This document shows, piece by piece, positions 29,448-39,039 of a DNA stretch of 64,000 nt (positions are counted from its first letter, which is position 1; each line of letters opens with the position of its first letter). The notes beneath the pieces were generated by a model. That model saw only the letters and a list, made by a program, of their open reading frames with translations, was not told the DNA's origin and searched no databases. The DNA comes from Paracoccus pantotrophus (GTDB taxonomy: Bacteria > Pseudomonadota > Alphaproteobacteria > Rhodobacterales > Rhodobacteraceae). The stretch spans positions 385,501 to 449,500 of the forward strand of contig NZ_CP044423.1 of assembly GCF_008824185.1 (NCBI RefSeq), written 5' to 3'. The position numbers were made by a program, and so were the translations under genes.

Positions 29448-30916
29448 GCGCCTTCGACGATCTTCTCGCCTTCCAGCGCCAGACCGAGGCGCTGTCCTCG
29501 GTTGCCGAGCGGCTGGCCTGGGACCAGGAAACCGTGATGCCGCGGGGCGCCGTCGAGCAGCGCGCCGAGGAAATGGCGGCGATGGAAGCGGTGCTGCACG
29601 AGCGCCGTACCGATCCCCGCCTGGGCGAATGGCTGGACCAGGCCGAGCCCGAGGATGCCGAGGACGCCCGCGTCATCGAACTGATCGCGCGCGATCATCG
29701 CCGCGCCTCGCGCATCCCGTCGCGGCTGGCGACGGAACTGGCGCGGCAGACCTCGCTGGCGCAGGGCATCTGGGCCGATGCCCGTGCCAAGGACGCGCCC
29801 GAGGATTTCCTGCCGGCGCTGAACGACATCCTGATGCTGAAGCGCGAGGAGGCCTCGGCCCTGGCCGATGGCGGCGATCTTTATGACGCGCTGCTGGACG
29901 ATTACGAGCCGGGCATAACCCAGGCCGAGATCGCGCGGCTTTTCGATGCCATGCGGCCGCGGCTGGTGGCGCTGCGCGAGGACGTGCTGGGCGCCGCGTT
30001 CCAGCCCGAGCCGCTGATCGGGCATTTCCCGCAAGAGACGCAGCTGCGCCTGGCGCGGACCTGCGCCACCGCCTTCGGCTATGACTGGACGCGCGGGCGC
30101 ATGGACATCGCCGTGCATCCCTTCAGTTCCGGGCGCTGGCAGGACAGCCGCATCACCACGCGGGTGGTCGAGACCGACCCGTTCAACTGCCTTTACTCGA
30201 CCATCCACGAGGTCGGGCATTCCAGCTATGAGCTGGGCATCGACAGCGATTATGCCTTCACGCCGCTGGGCCGCGGCGTCTCGATGGGCACGCATGAAAG
30301 CCAGAGCCGCATCTATGAAAACCAACTGGGCCGCAGCCGCGCCTTTACCGGCTGGCTCTACCGGCGCATGTCGGACGCCTTCGGCGGGCTGTCCCTGCCC
30401 GATGCCGATGCCTTCTACGGCACCGTGAACCGCGTGACGCCCGGCTTCATCCGCACCGAGGCCGACGAGGTGCAATACAATCTGCACATCATGCTGCGCT
30501 TTGACCTGGAGCGCGACCTGATCGCCGGGCGGCTGGATGTCGAAGACCTGGTCGAGGCCTGGAATACCCGATTCCTGCGCGATTTCGGCGTGGCGGTGGA
30601 CCGGCCGGCCAATGGCGTCTTGCAGGACGTGCATTGGGCGGTGGGGCTGTTCGGCTATTTCCCGACCTATGCGCTGGGGAACGTCTATGCCGGCTGCCTG
30701 CATGCCGCGCTGCGCGCCGCGGTGCCGGACCTGGACGAGGCTTTGGCGCGCGGCGAGGCCGACCCGGCGGTCGAATGGCTGCGCGAGAACGTCCAGCGCC
30801 ATGGCGGACTTTACCCGCCGCGCGAACTGATCGGGCAGGCGACCGGGGCCGATGTCGGGGAGGGGCCGCTTCTGGACTACCTGGAAGAGAAATTCTCGGC
30901 CATCTACCGGCTTTGA
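29444..30916 (+). CDS. M32 family carboxypeptidase (Taq type)
   Basis: The 490-residue zinc peptidase has the metal motif HEVGH in STIHEVGHSSYELGIDSDYA, the third ligand region GTHESQSRIYENQLGRSRAF, and the family markers HPFSSGRWQDSRITTR and RVTPGFIRTEADEVQYNLHI. It removes C-terminal residues from peptides in the cytoplasm. ATG 29444 overlaps the ctaA stop (ATGA), so the two are coupled; the open frame runs further upstream but only as a shadow of ctaA. Confidence 0.95.
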   Translation: MSAFDDLLAFQRQTEALSSVAERLAWDQETVMPRGAVEQRAEEMAAMEAVLHERRTDPRLGEWLDQAEPEDAEDARVIELIARDHRRASRIPSRLATELARQTSLAQGIWADARAKDAPEDFLPALNDILMLKREEASALADGGDLYDALLDDYEPGITQAEIARLFDAMRPRLVALREDVLGAAFQPEPLIGHFPQETQLRLARTCATAFGYDWTRGRMDIAVHPFSSGRWQDSRITTRVVETDPFNCLYSTIHEVGHSSYELGIDSDYAFTPLGRGVSMGTHESQSRIYENQLGRSRAFTGWLYRRMSDAFGGLSLPDADAFYGTVNRVTPGFIRTEADEVQYNLHIMLRFDLERDLIAGRLDVEDLVEAWNTRFLRDFGVAVDRPANGVLQDVHWAVGLFGYFPTYALGNVYAGCLHAALRAAVPDLDEALARGEADPAVEWLRENVQRHGGLYPPRELIGQATGADVGEGPLLDYLEEKFSAIYRL

Positions 30917-30925
30917 GGCCGGATT

Positions 30926-30948
30926 CGGGTATTTGGGGAACGAAGAAG
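30926..30948 (+). repeat. intergenic element, copy 4
   Basis: CGGGTATTTGGGGAAC followed by GAAGAAG, 10 bases after the carboxypeptidase stop and in the same orientation. Its core matches copy 1 exactly. Confidence 0.7.
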
Positions 30949-31031
30949 CCGCGCGCCGGGCGTCATGGCGGCCGGCCTTTCCAAGCCGGGCGTTTTCCTG
31001 TATCAGGCCTCGATCCCAAGGACAGCACGGC

Positions 31032-32369
31032 ATGAGTGACCCAGCCAGCAAGCCCGCCCCGGCGGTGAAGAAGCTTTTCATCAAGACCTATGGCTGCCAG
31101 ATGAACGTCTATGACAGCCAGCGCATGGCCGAGGCCATGGGTGCCGAGGGCTATGTCCTGACCGAGAACCAGTCGGACGCCGACATGGTGCTGCTGAACA
31201 CCTGCCATATCCGGGAAAAGGCGGCCGAGAAGCTTTATTCCGACCTCGGCCGGCTGAAGCCCTTGAAGGCGGAGAAGCCCGACCTGAAGATCGGCGTCGC
31301 CGGCTGCGTCGCCCAGGCCGAGGGCGGCGAGATCCAGCGTCGCATGCCCATCGTCGACCTGGTGGTGGGGCCGCAAGCCTATCACCGGCTGCCGGCCATG
31401 GTGCGCGCGGGCGGCGGGGTCGATACCGAGTTCCCGGCCGAGGACAAGTTCGAGCATTTGCCGAAGCCCGCCGCCACCAGGCGCGCGCCGGCCGCCTTCC
31501 TGACCGTGCAGGAGGGTTGCGACAAGTTCTGCGCCTTTTGCGTGGTGCCCTATACCCGCGGGGCCGAGGTGTCGCGCCCGGTCTCGCGCATCCTGGCCGA
31601 GGCGCGCGACCTGGTCGGGCGCGGCGTGCGCGAGATCACGCTGCTGGGCCAGAACGTCAATGGCTGGCATGGCGAGGGGCCCGGCGGGGCGGAATGGGGA
31701 TTCGGCCGGCTGATCCGGGCGATCGCGGAAATCGACGGGCTGGACCGCATCCGCTATACCACCAGCCATCCCAATGACATGGCCGACGACCTGATCGCCG
31801 CGCATCGCGACGAGCCGAAGCTGATGCCCTATCTGCACCTGCCGGTGCAGTCGGGTTCGGACCGCATCCTGAAAGCGATGAACCGTAAGCATACGGTGGA
31901 CCAGTATCTGAGGCTGATCGAGCGCATCCGCGCGGCGCGGCCCGACATCATGCTGACCAGCGATTTCATCGTCGGCTTTCCCGGCGAGACCGACCGGGAC
32001 CACCAGGACACGCTGGAGCTGGTGCGGGCGGTGAATTTCGGCACCGCCTTCAGCTTCAAGTATTCGCCGCGCCCCGGCACCCCGGCCTATGAGCGGCCGG
32101 AGGTCGAGGGCGCCGTGGCCGATGCGCGCCTGCAGGAATTGCAGGCTTTGCTGACCAGCCAGCAGAAGGCCGCGCAGGAGGGCATGGTCGGGCGCGAGCT
32201 GGGCGTGCTGTTCGAAAAGCCCGGCCGCAATCCCGGCCAGATGGTCGGCAAGTCGGACTATCTGCACGCGGTCTTTGTCGAGGCGCCCCAGGCCAAGGTC
32301 GGCGACCTGGTGCGGGTGCGCATCACCCATAGCGCGCCGAACTCGCTGGCCGGGGTGCTGGCGGCCTGA
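31032..32369 (+). CDS. miaB: tRNA-2-methylthio-N6-dimethylallyladenosine synthase
   Basis: The 445-residue radical-SAM methylthiotransferase adds the methylthio group to i6A37 of tRNA. The N-terminal UPF0004 domain has the three auxiliary cluster cysteines (TYGCQMNVYDSQ, NTCHIREKA, VAGCVAQAEG). The radical-SAM motif is CDKFCAFC. The C-terminal TRAM domain follows (about 380-445). ATG 31032 gives the normal family start. It precedes ybeY/phoH genes in many genomes but not here. Confidence 0.97.
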   Translation: MSDPASKPAPAVKKLFIKTYGCQMNVYDSQRMAEAMGAEGYVLTENQSDADMVLLNTCHIREKAAEKLYSDLGRLKPLKAEKPDLKIGVAGCVAQAEGGEIQRRMPIVDLVVGPQAYHRLPAMVRAGGGVDTEFPAEDKFEHLPKPAATRRAPAAFLTVQEGCDKFCAFCVVPYTRGAEVSRPVSRILAEARDLVGRGVREITLLGQNVNGWHGEGPGGAEWGFGRLIRAIAEIDGLDRIRYTTSHPNDMADDLIAAHRDEPKLMPYLHLPVQSGSDRILKAMNRKHTVDQYLRLIERIRAARPDIMLTSDFIVGFPGETDRDHQDTLELVRAVNFGTAFSFKYSPRPGTPAYERPEVEGAVADARLQELQALLTSQQKAAQEGMVGRELGVLFEKPGRNPGQMVGKSDYLHAVFVEAPQAKVGDLVRVRITHSAPNSLAGVLAA

Positions 32370-32384
32370 GCCGCCCGCGCCGGG

Positions 32385-33716
32385 TCAGACCGTGTCGAGG
32401 TAAAGCTCGACGGTTTCCTCGTCGGAAAGCTCGGCCATGTAATGCAGTTCCTGCCGCTTGGTCATGACGAAATTCTCGATCAGATGCGCGGGGAAGATGC
32501 GCCGGATCTCGGGCGAGGTTTCGAAGGCGTCGATGGCCGCGCCCCAGCTGCCGGGAAGTTGCTCCAACCCTTGCTCATAGGCATTGCCCTGGATCGGCGG
32601 CGGCGGCTCGGCCTTGTCCTCGATGCCGTTCAGCGCCGCGCCCAGCACCGCGGCGACGGTCAGGTAGGGGTTCACGTCGCCGCCCGCCACCCGATGCTCG
32701 ATCCGCCGCGCCTTGGGCCCGGAGGAGGGAATGCGGATGGCCGAGGTGCGGTTTTCATAGGCCCAGCCGATGCCGGTGGGGGCATGGGCGTTCGGCACCA
32801 GCCGGTCGTAGCTGTTCTCATGCGGGGCAAAGAGCAGGGTCGAGCCGGGCATGGCGGCAAGGCAGCCGGCGACGGCATGGCGCAGCACGTCCGAACCCTC
32901 GTCGCCGCCATTGTCGAAGACGTTGCGGCCCTGCCGGTCCAGCACCGAGAAATGCATGTGCATGCCAGAGCCGTTCCATGCCTCGTAGGGCTTGGCCATG
33001 AACGAGCCGGCAAAGCCGTAGCGCCGCGCCAGCCCCTTGACCAGCAGCTTGAACAGCCAGGCGTCGTCCGCGGCCTTCAGCGGATCGGGTTGGTGCATCA
33101 GGTTGATTTCGAACTGGCCGGGCGCGGCTTCCGAGATCGCCGTGTCGGCGGGGATGTCCATCGCCTCGCAGGCGTCGTAGAGCGCGGTGAAGAAACGGTC
33201 GAAGGCGTCGAGCGCGCGCAGGGACAGGGTTTCCGCCCCGGTGCGGCGCTTGCCCGAACGCGGGCTGGGCGGCACGCGCAGCTGCCCGCCCGAATCGTCG
33301 ATCAGGAAGAACTCCAGCTCGGTCGCCACCACCGGGGTCAGGCCCACGGCCTGGTAGCGTTCGACCACGCGGGCCAGCGCCTGACGCGGATCGCCCTCAT
33401 AGGGGCGGCCGTCCAGGTGGAACATCCAGATCGGCAAGAGGCCGGTCGGCGCTTCCAGCCAGGGCATGGGCATGAAGCCGCGTTCGGTCGGCAGCAAGAG
33501 CCCGTCGGGGTCGCCGGCCTGGAAAACCAGCGGGCTGTCCTCGATATCCTCGCCCCAGATGTCCATGTTCAGGACCGAGAAGGGGAATTTCGTGCCCTCG
33601 GTCAGGATCTTGTCGGCAAAGCGTGCCGGAACCCGCTTGCCGCGCGCCACGCCGTTGAGGTCGGCGGCCGCGATGCGGATGGTCTTGACGTCGGGATGCT
33701 CGCGCAGCCAGTCCAT
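32385..33716 (-). CDS. glutamine synthetase family protein (gamma-glutamylpolyamine synthetase-like)
   Basis: The 443-residue protein has the GS catalytic domain: ATELEFFLID, ISEAAPGQFEINLMH, NGSGMHMHFSVLD, FAPHENSYDRL and IRIPSSGPKARRIEHRVAGG. The N-terminal beta-grasp part (IRIAAADLNGVARGKRVPAR) is of the type in PuuA-like enzymes that glutamylate putrescine or other amines, rather than GlnA. It is the last gene of an amino acid importer operon, which suggests it acts on the imported compound or a derived amine. The substrate is inferred. Confidence 0.82.
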   Translation of the reverse strand: MDWLREHPDVKTIRIAAADLNGVARGKRVPARFADKILTEGTKFPFSVLNMDIWGEDIEDSPLVFQAGDPDGLLLPTERGFMPMPWLEAPTGLLPIWMFHLDGRPYEGDPRQALARVVERYQAVGLTPVVATELEFFLIDDSGGQLRVPPSPRSGKRRTGAETLSLRALDAFDRFFTALYDACEAMDIPADTAISEAAPGQFEINLMHQPDPLKAADDAWLFKLLVKGLARRYGFAGSFMAKPYEAWNGSGMHMHFSVLDRQGRNVFDNGGDEGSDVLRHAVAGCLAAMPGSTLLFAPHENSYDRLVPNAHAPTGIGWAYENRTSAIRIPSSGPKARRIEHRVAGGDVNPYLTVAAVLGAALNGIEDKAEPPPPIQGNAYEQGLEQLPGSWGAAIDAFETSPEIRRIFPAHLIENFVMTKRQELHYMAELSDEETVELYLDTV

Positions 33717-33719
33717 GGA

Positions 33720-34547
33720 TCACCTGATGAGATTGGGCCTGTAACGGATCTTCTTCGCCGCGCCGGGAAGGTGGCGGTTCAGCCGGCGGTTCACCATGCC
33801 GAACAGCGCGATCAGACCGATGGTCAGCAGCACGAAATAGCCCGCCACGATCGGATAGGCGATGAAGGGGTTGAAGGTCTTGTCGGCGAAATAATTGGCG
33901 TAGTAGAGCGCGTCGCCCCGCTGCTGGAAGGCCGGGAAGCCGGAAAAGAACACCAGCGTCGTGGCGTGGAACAGGAAGATCGCCTCGTTGGTATAGGCGG
34001 GCCAGGCAAGCCGCATCGCGGTGGGCCAGACCACCCGGCGCCAGCGGGTCCAGCCGGCCATGCCATAGGCATCGGCGGCCTCGAGCTCGCCCTTGGGCAG
34101 GTTGCGCAGCGCGCCGTAGAAGATCTCGGCCGAATAGGCGGCGGTGTTCAGCATCAGGACCAGCAGCGCCCCGGCCCAGGCGCGGGTCATCCAGCTGGTC
34201 TGCACGGTGATGCCCAGCACGTCGATGCCGGCGCGCGGCAGCTGCACCAGCATCTCGTAGGCCAGGAAGAACTGGATGAACAGCGGGCTGCCGCGGAACA
34301 GGAAGATGAACCACTCGGCGGGCTTCCTGGCCCAGGGGTTGCGGCTGGCCTTCGCCACGGCCAGCGCATTGGCCAGGAAAAAGCCGAAGAACAGCGCCAG
34401 CGCGGCGAAATAGATGTTCCAGATCAGGCCCGAGCCGATCAGCGTGACCTGCTCGCACAGCGTAAAGCCGCTGCGCGGCAGCAGCCTTTCGCCCAGGCCG
34501 AGCGCGCGCAGACCGTAATCCTGGATGGTTTGCAGGCATTGGTTCAT
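33720..34547 (-). CDS. polar amino acid ABC transporter permease (second)
   Basis: The 275-residue membrane protein has the HisM/GlnP-type permease domain: FIFLFRGSPLFIQFFLAYEM and the EAA loop AEIFYGALRNLPKGELEAAD with AYGMAGWTRWRRVVWPTAMR. It pairs with the permease encoded just upstream to form the channel. ATG 34545-34547 overlaps the stop of the first permease, and its own stop is 3 bases before the glutamine synthetase homologue start. The family includes importers of histidine, arginine, lysine and opines. Confidence 0.88.
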   Translation of the reverse strand: MNQCLQTIQDYGLRALGLGERLLPRSGFTLCEQVTLIGSGLIWNIYFAALALFFGFFLANALAVAKASRNPWARKPAEWFIFLFRGSPLFIQFFLAYEMLVQLPRAGIDVLGITVQTSWMTRAWAGALLVLMLNTAAYSAEIFYGALRNLPKGELEAADAYGMAGWTRWRRVVWPTAMRLAWPAYTNEAIFLFHATTLVFFSGFPAFQQRGDALYYANYFADKTFNPFIAYPIVAGYFVLLTIGLIALFGMVNRRLNRHLPGAAKKIRYRPNLIR

Positions 34548-35425
34548 GTCGCGGCCTTTCGCATCGCCTCGCCGGCGGCGGTGGCCTGGCCGCGCGACAG
34601 CCTGGTCCGGATGCGGTCGAAGATCCGTTCCGAGCCCCAGGTCATCAGCAGGTAGAAGGCCAGGATGGCCAGGAAATAGTAAAGCCGCCAGTCGGGATGC
34701 GGATAGGCATAGGCGCGGGTCTTGGCCCCGCCCAGCTCGCGCGCCCAATAGACGATGTCCTCGACCCCCAGCACGAACAGCAGCGGCGTGGCCTTGATGA
34801 GGATCATCCACAGGTTCGCCAGGCCGGGCAGGGCATAGGTCCACATCTGCGGGATCAGGATGCGCCGGTTCACCTGGCGCGGGCTCATGCCATAGGCCTC
34901 GGCGGTTTCCAGCTGCGCCTTCGGCACGGCGTTCATCGCGCCATGCAGCACATTGGCGGCGAAGGCGCCGAAGACCACGGCAAAGGCGATCACCGCCAGG
35001 AAGATGCCATAGGCCTGGTGTACCCATTCCGGCGAGGTCGAAAGCGGCAGCTTGGCGGCGGCGCAGACGATGAACTCATTGCCCTGCCGCACCGGCACCG
35101 AGGGGTCGCAATAGACGCGCGAGCGCAGCCATTCGAAACCCTGGTCCAGCGCGATGGGCACGAACAGGAAGAAGATGATGTCGGGCACGCCGCGCACCAT
35201 CGAGGTATAGATGCGGCCGAACCAGCGCACCCCCGCGATGCGCGAGCGCGAGGCCATGGCCCCGCCGAAGCCGAAGATCAGCGCCGCCGGCGCGGTGATG
35301 GCCAGCAGCAGCAGCACCGTGCCGAAGCTGGCATAGAACAGCATGTGGTTGCCGGTCGTCAGATAGCATGACAACCAGGCAAGCCCGTCCAGGGCAGAGG
35401 GGTCGGTGCAATGGGAAAACATCAT
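34544..35425 (-). CDS. polar amino acid ABC transporter permease (first)
   Basis: The 293-residue permease has SMVRGVPDIIFFLFVPIALD and the EAA loop NVLHGAMNAVPKAQLETAEA with AYGMSPRQVNRRILIPQMWT, again of the HisQ type. A longer periplasmic loop (about 95-135: VYCDPSVPVRQGNEFIVCAA) carries two cysteines. It is coupled to the second permease through a 4-base overlap. Confidence 0.88.
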   Translation of the reverse strand: MMFSHCTDPSALDGLAWLSCYLTTGNHMLFYASFGTVLLLLAITAPAALIFGFGGAMASRSRIAGVRWFGRIYTSMVRGVPDIIFFLFVPIALDQGFEWLRSRVYCDPSVPVRQGNEFIVCAAAKLPLSTSPEWVHQAYGIFLAVIAFAVVFGAFAANVLHGAMNAVPKAQLETAEAYGMSPRQVNRRILIPQMWTYALPGLANLWMILIKATPLLFVLGVEDIVYWARELGGAKTRAYAYPHPDWRLYYFLAILAFYLLMTWGSERIFDRIRTRLSRGQATAAGEAMRKAAT

Positions 35426-35469
35426 GCCGCCGGTTTGGCCGCCGCGGCCGGTGCCGCGGCGGCATCAGG

Positions 35470-36192
35470 TCATTCGTAGGTCTGCGCGTCCTCGCCGAAA
35501 TGCGTCTTGATCAGCGCGTTCAGGCTGCCGTCCTGTTTCATCGCGGCGATCGCCCCGTTCAGCTTTTCGCGCAACTCGTTGTCGGACTGGCGCACGCCGA
35601 TGCCGATGCCCTCGTCCAGGTGGACCTGCTCGCCGACGAAGATCAGGTCGTCGCTGTCCTCGACAAAGGGGCGCATGACTTCGTGATCGCCGAAGGCCGC
35701 ATCGGCTTCGCCATTGCGGACGGCGGCGAAGACCTGGTCGATATTCGGGTATTCCAGCATCGTGGCCTGGGTGTCGGCGATATGGGAGGCCTGGACCGTG
35801 CCGGTCTGGACCGCGACGATGCCGGTCTCCAGGTTCGCACCCTCGTCCAGCGCGACATAGGAGGACGGCGCCGGCGGCAGGTAATCCTCGGTGAAGGCGA
35901 TGACCTGCTTGCGTTCCTCGTTGATGCTCATCGCCGCCATGATCGCGTCATAGTTCGACGAGACCAGGTTCGGGATGATCGAATCCCAGTCGTTCTTGAC
36001 CCAGGTGCATTGCAACTCGGCCCGCTGGCACAGTTCGTTGCCTAGATCGACCTCGAAGCCGGCGACCTGGCCCTGGTCGTTGATGAAATTGTAGGGAGGA
36101 TAGGCGCCCTCGGTGGCGATGCGCACCGTTTGCGCCATGCCCATGCCCGCGGTCAGCGCCAAGGCTGCGGCTGCAAGCGTCAGTTTCTTCAT
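35470..36192 (-). CDS. polar amino acid ABC transporter periplasmic binding protein
   Basis: A cleavable signal (MKKLTLAAAALALTAGMGMA) leads a 240-residue family 3 solute-binding protein: VRIATEGAYPPYNFINDQGQ, FEVDLGNELCQRAELQCTWV and KNDWDSIIPNLVSSNYDAIM. The two cysteines at ELCQRAELQC probably form the disulfide seen in lysine/arginine/ornithine/histidine-binding proteins. It feeds the two permeases encoded next. Confidence 0.9.
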   Translation of the reverse strand: MKKLTLAAAALALTAGMGMAQTVRIATEGAYPPYNFINDQGQVAGFEVDLGNELCQRAELQCTWVKNDWDSIIPNLVSSNYDAIMAAMSINEERKQVIAFTEDYLPPAPSSYVALDEGANLETGIVAVQTGTVQASHIADTQATMLEYPNIDQVFAAVRNGEADAAFGDHEVMRPFVEDSDDLIFVGEQVHLDEGIGIGVRQSDNELREKLNGAIAAMKQDGSLNALIKTHFGEDAQTYE

Positions 36193-36216
36193 GTCCTTGC
36201 TCTCCTGTCGGTTCTT

Positions 36217-37062
36217 TCATTCGGCCATGGTGGCGCTCAGGAACTGGCGCAGCCGCTCGGACCGCGGCGCGCCGAAAAGCTGCGCCGGCGGTCCCTCTTC
36301 CTCGATCCGGCCCTGATGCAGGAAGACGACGTGATCGCTGACATCGGCCGCCAGCCGCATGTCATGGGTGACCAGCAGCATGGTGCGATGCTCGGCCGCC
36401 AGATCCTTGATGACGCGCACCACCTCCTGCTGCAATTCGGGGTCGAGCGCGCTGGTCGGTTCGTCCAGCAGCAGCGCCCTGGGCTCCATGCACAGCGCGC
36501 GGGCGATGGCGGCGCGCTGCTGCTGGCCGCCCGACAGCTGCGCCGGCCAGGCATCGGCCTTGTCGCCGATGCCGACCTTGGCCAGCAATTCGCGGGCCCG
36601 CGCCTCGACCTGGGCCGGGTTGCGCTTCAGCACATGGACCGGCGCCTCCATGACGTTTTGCAGGATGGTCATGTGCGACCACAGGTTGAACTGCTGGAAC
36701 ACCATGGACAGGTTGGTGCGCAGCCGCGTCACCTGCGCCCGGTCGGCAGGCACGCGGGCCAGTCCGGTGCCGCGCCATTTCACCGCCTCGCCTTCGAACA
36801 GGATCTCGCCCTGCTGGCTGTCCTCGAGCAGGTTGCAGCAGCGCAAGAGCGTCGATTTGCCCGAACCGGACGAGCCGATCAGGCTGATGACATGGCCGCG
36901 CGGCGCCGTCAGGCTGACGCCCCGGATGACCTGGAGCGGGCCATAGGCCTTGTGCAGATCGCGGATTTCTATCACCGGCACGCGGGTCGGATCTGCGGTC
37001 GGATCTGCGGCAGGATCGGGGGCCGTGACGGGCGCGGCCATGGTCGGTTCTGTCTGGCTCAT
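36217..37062 (-). CDS. polar amino acid ABC transporter ATPase
   Basis: The 281-residue ATPase has Walker A GSSGSGKSTLLRCCNLLEDS, Q loop MVFQQFNLWSHMTILQNVME, signature LSGGQQQRAAIARALCMEPR and Walker B LLLDEPTSALDPEL, as in HisP/GlnQ. It is the first gene of the operon ATPase, binding protein, permease, permease, glutamine synthetase homologue. The N terminus carries an extra 30 residues with a short ADPT repeat, encoded by tandem GGATCTGCGGTC-like units near 36990-37020. Confidence 0.92.
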   Translation of the reverse strand: MSQTEPTMAAPVTAPDPAADPTADPTRVPVIEIRDLHKAYGPLQVIRGVSLTAPRGHVISLIGSSGSGKSTLLRCCNLLEDSQQGEILFEGEAVKWRGTGLARVPADRAQVTRLRTNLSMVFQQFNLWSHMTILQNVMEAPVHVLKRNPAQVEARARELLAKVGIGDKADAWPAQLSGGQQQRAAIARALCMEPRALLLDEPTSALDPELQQEVVRVIKDLAAEHRTMLLVTHDMRLAADVSDHVVFLHQGRIEEEGPPAQLFGAPRSERLRQFLSATMAE

Positions 37063-37186
37063 GGGAATATGAGGCGATATTTGCTGCGCGATTGCAATGT
37101 TTTCGTCACTGGCCTTCCAGGCAGGGCGCAGGCATGGATCGCCGGCGCGGGGGGCGGCACAGGCGGGCCGGGGCGGGGCTGCGCGT

Positions 37187-37648
37187 TCACTTGCCCGACA
37201 GCCCCAGATCGTCCAGCGCCCTTTGCCGCGCCAAGGCCGAATCGCGGTCGTTCACGCCCAGAAGCCCGGCCACCAGCCGCACCAGCGATTCCTCGTCGGC
37301 GCTGCGGGCCCCGTCGGCATAGGCGATCTCCCACAGGGCGGCGACGATCTCCTGGCGCTCCTGCAGTTCCACGCGCTCCTTGATGATGCGGGTGAAGCGG
37401 ACGGTGTCGGGCGCCTCGGCCTCGATCATCTCGGCTGCGGCGCGCCGCTCGGCCGCCTCGGCGGCGCCCAGCCCCCGGCGCCGGGCCAGAACCTGGTCGA
37501 TGCGCTGCCGTTCAGCCGTGCCGTAATGGTCGTCGGTGCGCGCCAGCCGCACCAGCAGCGAGGCGATGGCGACCTCGGCATCCTGGCCGCTCAGATGCGG
37601 GGAATCAGGGCGGACGGCGAAAAGACGGCTCAGAAGATTGCGAAACAT
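37187..37648 (-). CDS. TerB-like protein
   Basis: The 153-residue helical protein has the TerB-type pattern: VAIASLLVRLARTDDHYGTA, ELQERQEIVAALWEIAYADG and EESLVRLVAGLLGVND, with acidic residues at the positions that bind metal in TerB. TerB relatives work in tellurite resistance and in membrane stress, but a lone gene such as this is of unknown role. Confidence 0.75.
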   Translation of the reverse strand: MFRNLLSRLFAVRPDSPHLSGQDAEVAIASLLVRLARTDDHYGTAERQRIDQVLARRRGLGAAEAAERRAAAEMIEAEAPDTVRFTRIIKERVELQERQEIVAALWEIAYADGARSADEESLVRLVAGLLGVNDRDSALARQRALDDLGLSGK

Positions 37649-37700
37649 GGCCGGATATTAGGGTATTTTCGCGGCGCAACAATATCCCGCGCCAAATTTG

Positions 37701-37997
37701 TCAGGCAGATTCCCAGCCCTCGACGATGGCCAGATCGGCGATCGAGCAGGGCCGCCGCAGCGCCAGGGCCGCCTGATATTCCGGGCTGTGGTAACAGGCA
37801 CGGGCGGTTGCCAGATCGGGAAACTCGATCACCACCGCGCGGGGGCGCATCTGGCCCTCGACCACCTCGAGCGCCCCGCCGCGCACCAGGAAACGTGCGC
37901 CATACCTGGCGAAGGCGGCGGCATTGGCCTGGCGATAGGCTTCGTATGCGGCGGGGTCGTCGACCGTGACATGGCCGATCCAATAGGCTTTGGGCAT
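37701..37997 (-). CDS. DUF1330 family protein
   Basis: The 98-residue dimeric-barrel protein starts MPKAYWIGHVTVDDPAAYEA and has the family segment RAVVIEFPDLATARACYHSP followed by EYQAALALR. DUF1330 proteins share the ferredoxin-like fold of small monooxygenases, but their activity is not known. Confidence 0.87.
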   Translation of the reverse strand: MPKAYWIGHVTVDDPAAYEAYRQANAAAFARYGARFLVRGGALEVVEGQMRPRAVVIEFPDLATARACYHSPEYQAALALRRPCSIADLAIVEGWESA

Positions 37998-38067
37998 GGC
38001 GTGTTCCTTGCGGCTGTTCCGTGCCGATCATGCCGCGCAAGGGCGCCGCCGCAAGCCCGATCCCGCC

Positions 38068-38976
38068 CTAGTAACGTTGCGGCACGTAAAGCTCGGGCGG
38101 CAGCACCTCGCGTTCGTAATCGGGGTTGAAGACCCGGTCGGGCAGGGTGATCTCGTCATGCGGCACCGGGCCATAGGGGATCATGGTCAGAAGATGGGCC
38201 ATGCAGTTCAGCCGCGCCCGCTTCTTGTCGTTGCCGGGCACGATATACCAGGGGGCCTCGGGGATGTTGGTGCGCTCGAACATCTCTTCCTTGGCTTTGG
38301 TGTAATCCTCCCAGCGGATGCGCGATTGCAGGTCCATGGGCGACAGCTTCCACTGTTTCAGCGGGTCGTGGATGCGCATCAGGAAGCGCATCTGCTGTTC
38401 CTCGTCGGTGATCGAGAACCAGTATTTCACCAGCCGGATGCCGGAACGCACCAGCATGCGCTCGAACTCGGGCACGTCGTCGAAGAATTGCCGGACTTCG
38501 TCCTCGGTGGCGAAACCCATGACCCGCTCGACCCCGGCACGGTTGTACCAGCTGCGGTCGAACAGCACGATCTCGCCCCCGGCCGGCAGGTGCGGCACGT
38601 AGCGCTGGAAATACCATTGCGTCTTTTCGCGGTCCGAGGGCGCGGGCAGCGCCACGACGCGGGCGACGCGCGGGTTCAGCCGCTGGGTGATGCGCTTGAT
38701 CGCGCCCCCCTTGCCGGCGCTGTCGCGGCCCTCGAAGATGACCACGACCTTTTCCTTGTGATGGGCCACCCAGTCCTGCAGCTTGATCAGTTCGGCCTGA
38801 AGCCGCAGCAGCTCGCGGAAATAATCGGCGCGCGGCATCTGGTCGGGATGGGTCTGGCGATAGATGCGGGCGATCTCCTGGGACAGGACCGCATCCTCCA
38901 TCTCGATCTCGACATCCTCGTCGAGCGTGTCCTGAAGTTCGGCTTCAAGCCAGTCCTTGGGCGTCTGGTCCTGCAT
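38068..38976 (-). CDS. ppk2: polyphosphate kinase 2
   Basis: The 302-residue kinase has Walker A in IFEGRDSAGKGGAIKRITQR, the lid region with KTQWYFQRYVPHLP, and Walker B in IVLFDRSWYNRAGVERVMGF. It uses polyphosphate to phosphorylate nucleoside diphosphates, or runs in reverse. The acidic N terminus (about 1-35) is common in the group. It is monocistronic by position. Confidence 0.94.
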   Translation of the reverse strand: MQDQTPKDWLEAELQDTLDEDVEIEMEDAVLSQEIARIYRQTHPDQMPRADYFRELLRLQAELIKLQDWVAHHKEKVVVIFEGRDSAGKGGAIKRITQRLNPRVARVVALPAPSDREKTQWYFQRYVPHLPAGGEIVLFDRSWYNRAGVERVMGFATEDEVRQFFDDVPEFERMLVRSGIRLVKYWFSITDEEQQMRFLMRIHDPLKQWKLSPMDLQSRIRWEDYTKAKEEMFERTNIPEAPWYIVPGNDKKRARLNCMAHLLTMIPYGPVPHDEITLPDRVFNPDYEREVLPPELYVPQRY

Positions 38977-39039
38977 GGGGATCTCCTGCTGCGCTTGCCT
39001 GCGATCTAGCCTTGCAATGTGACAATCCGGTGTCGCTCC

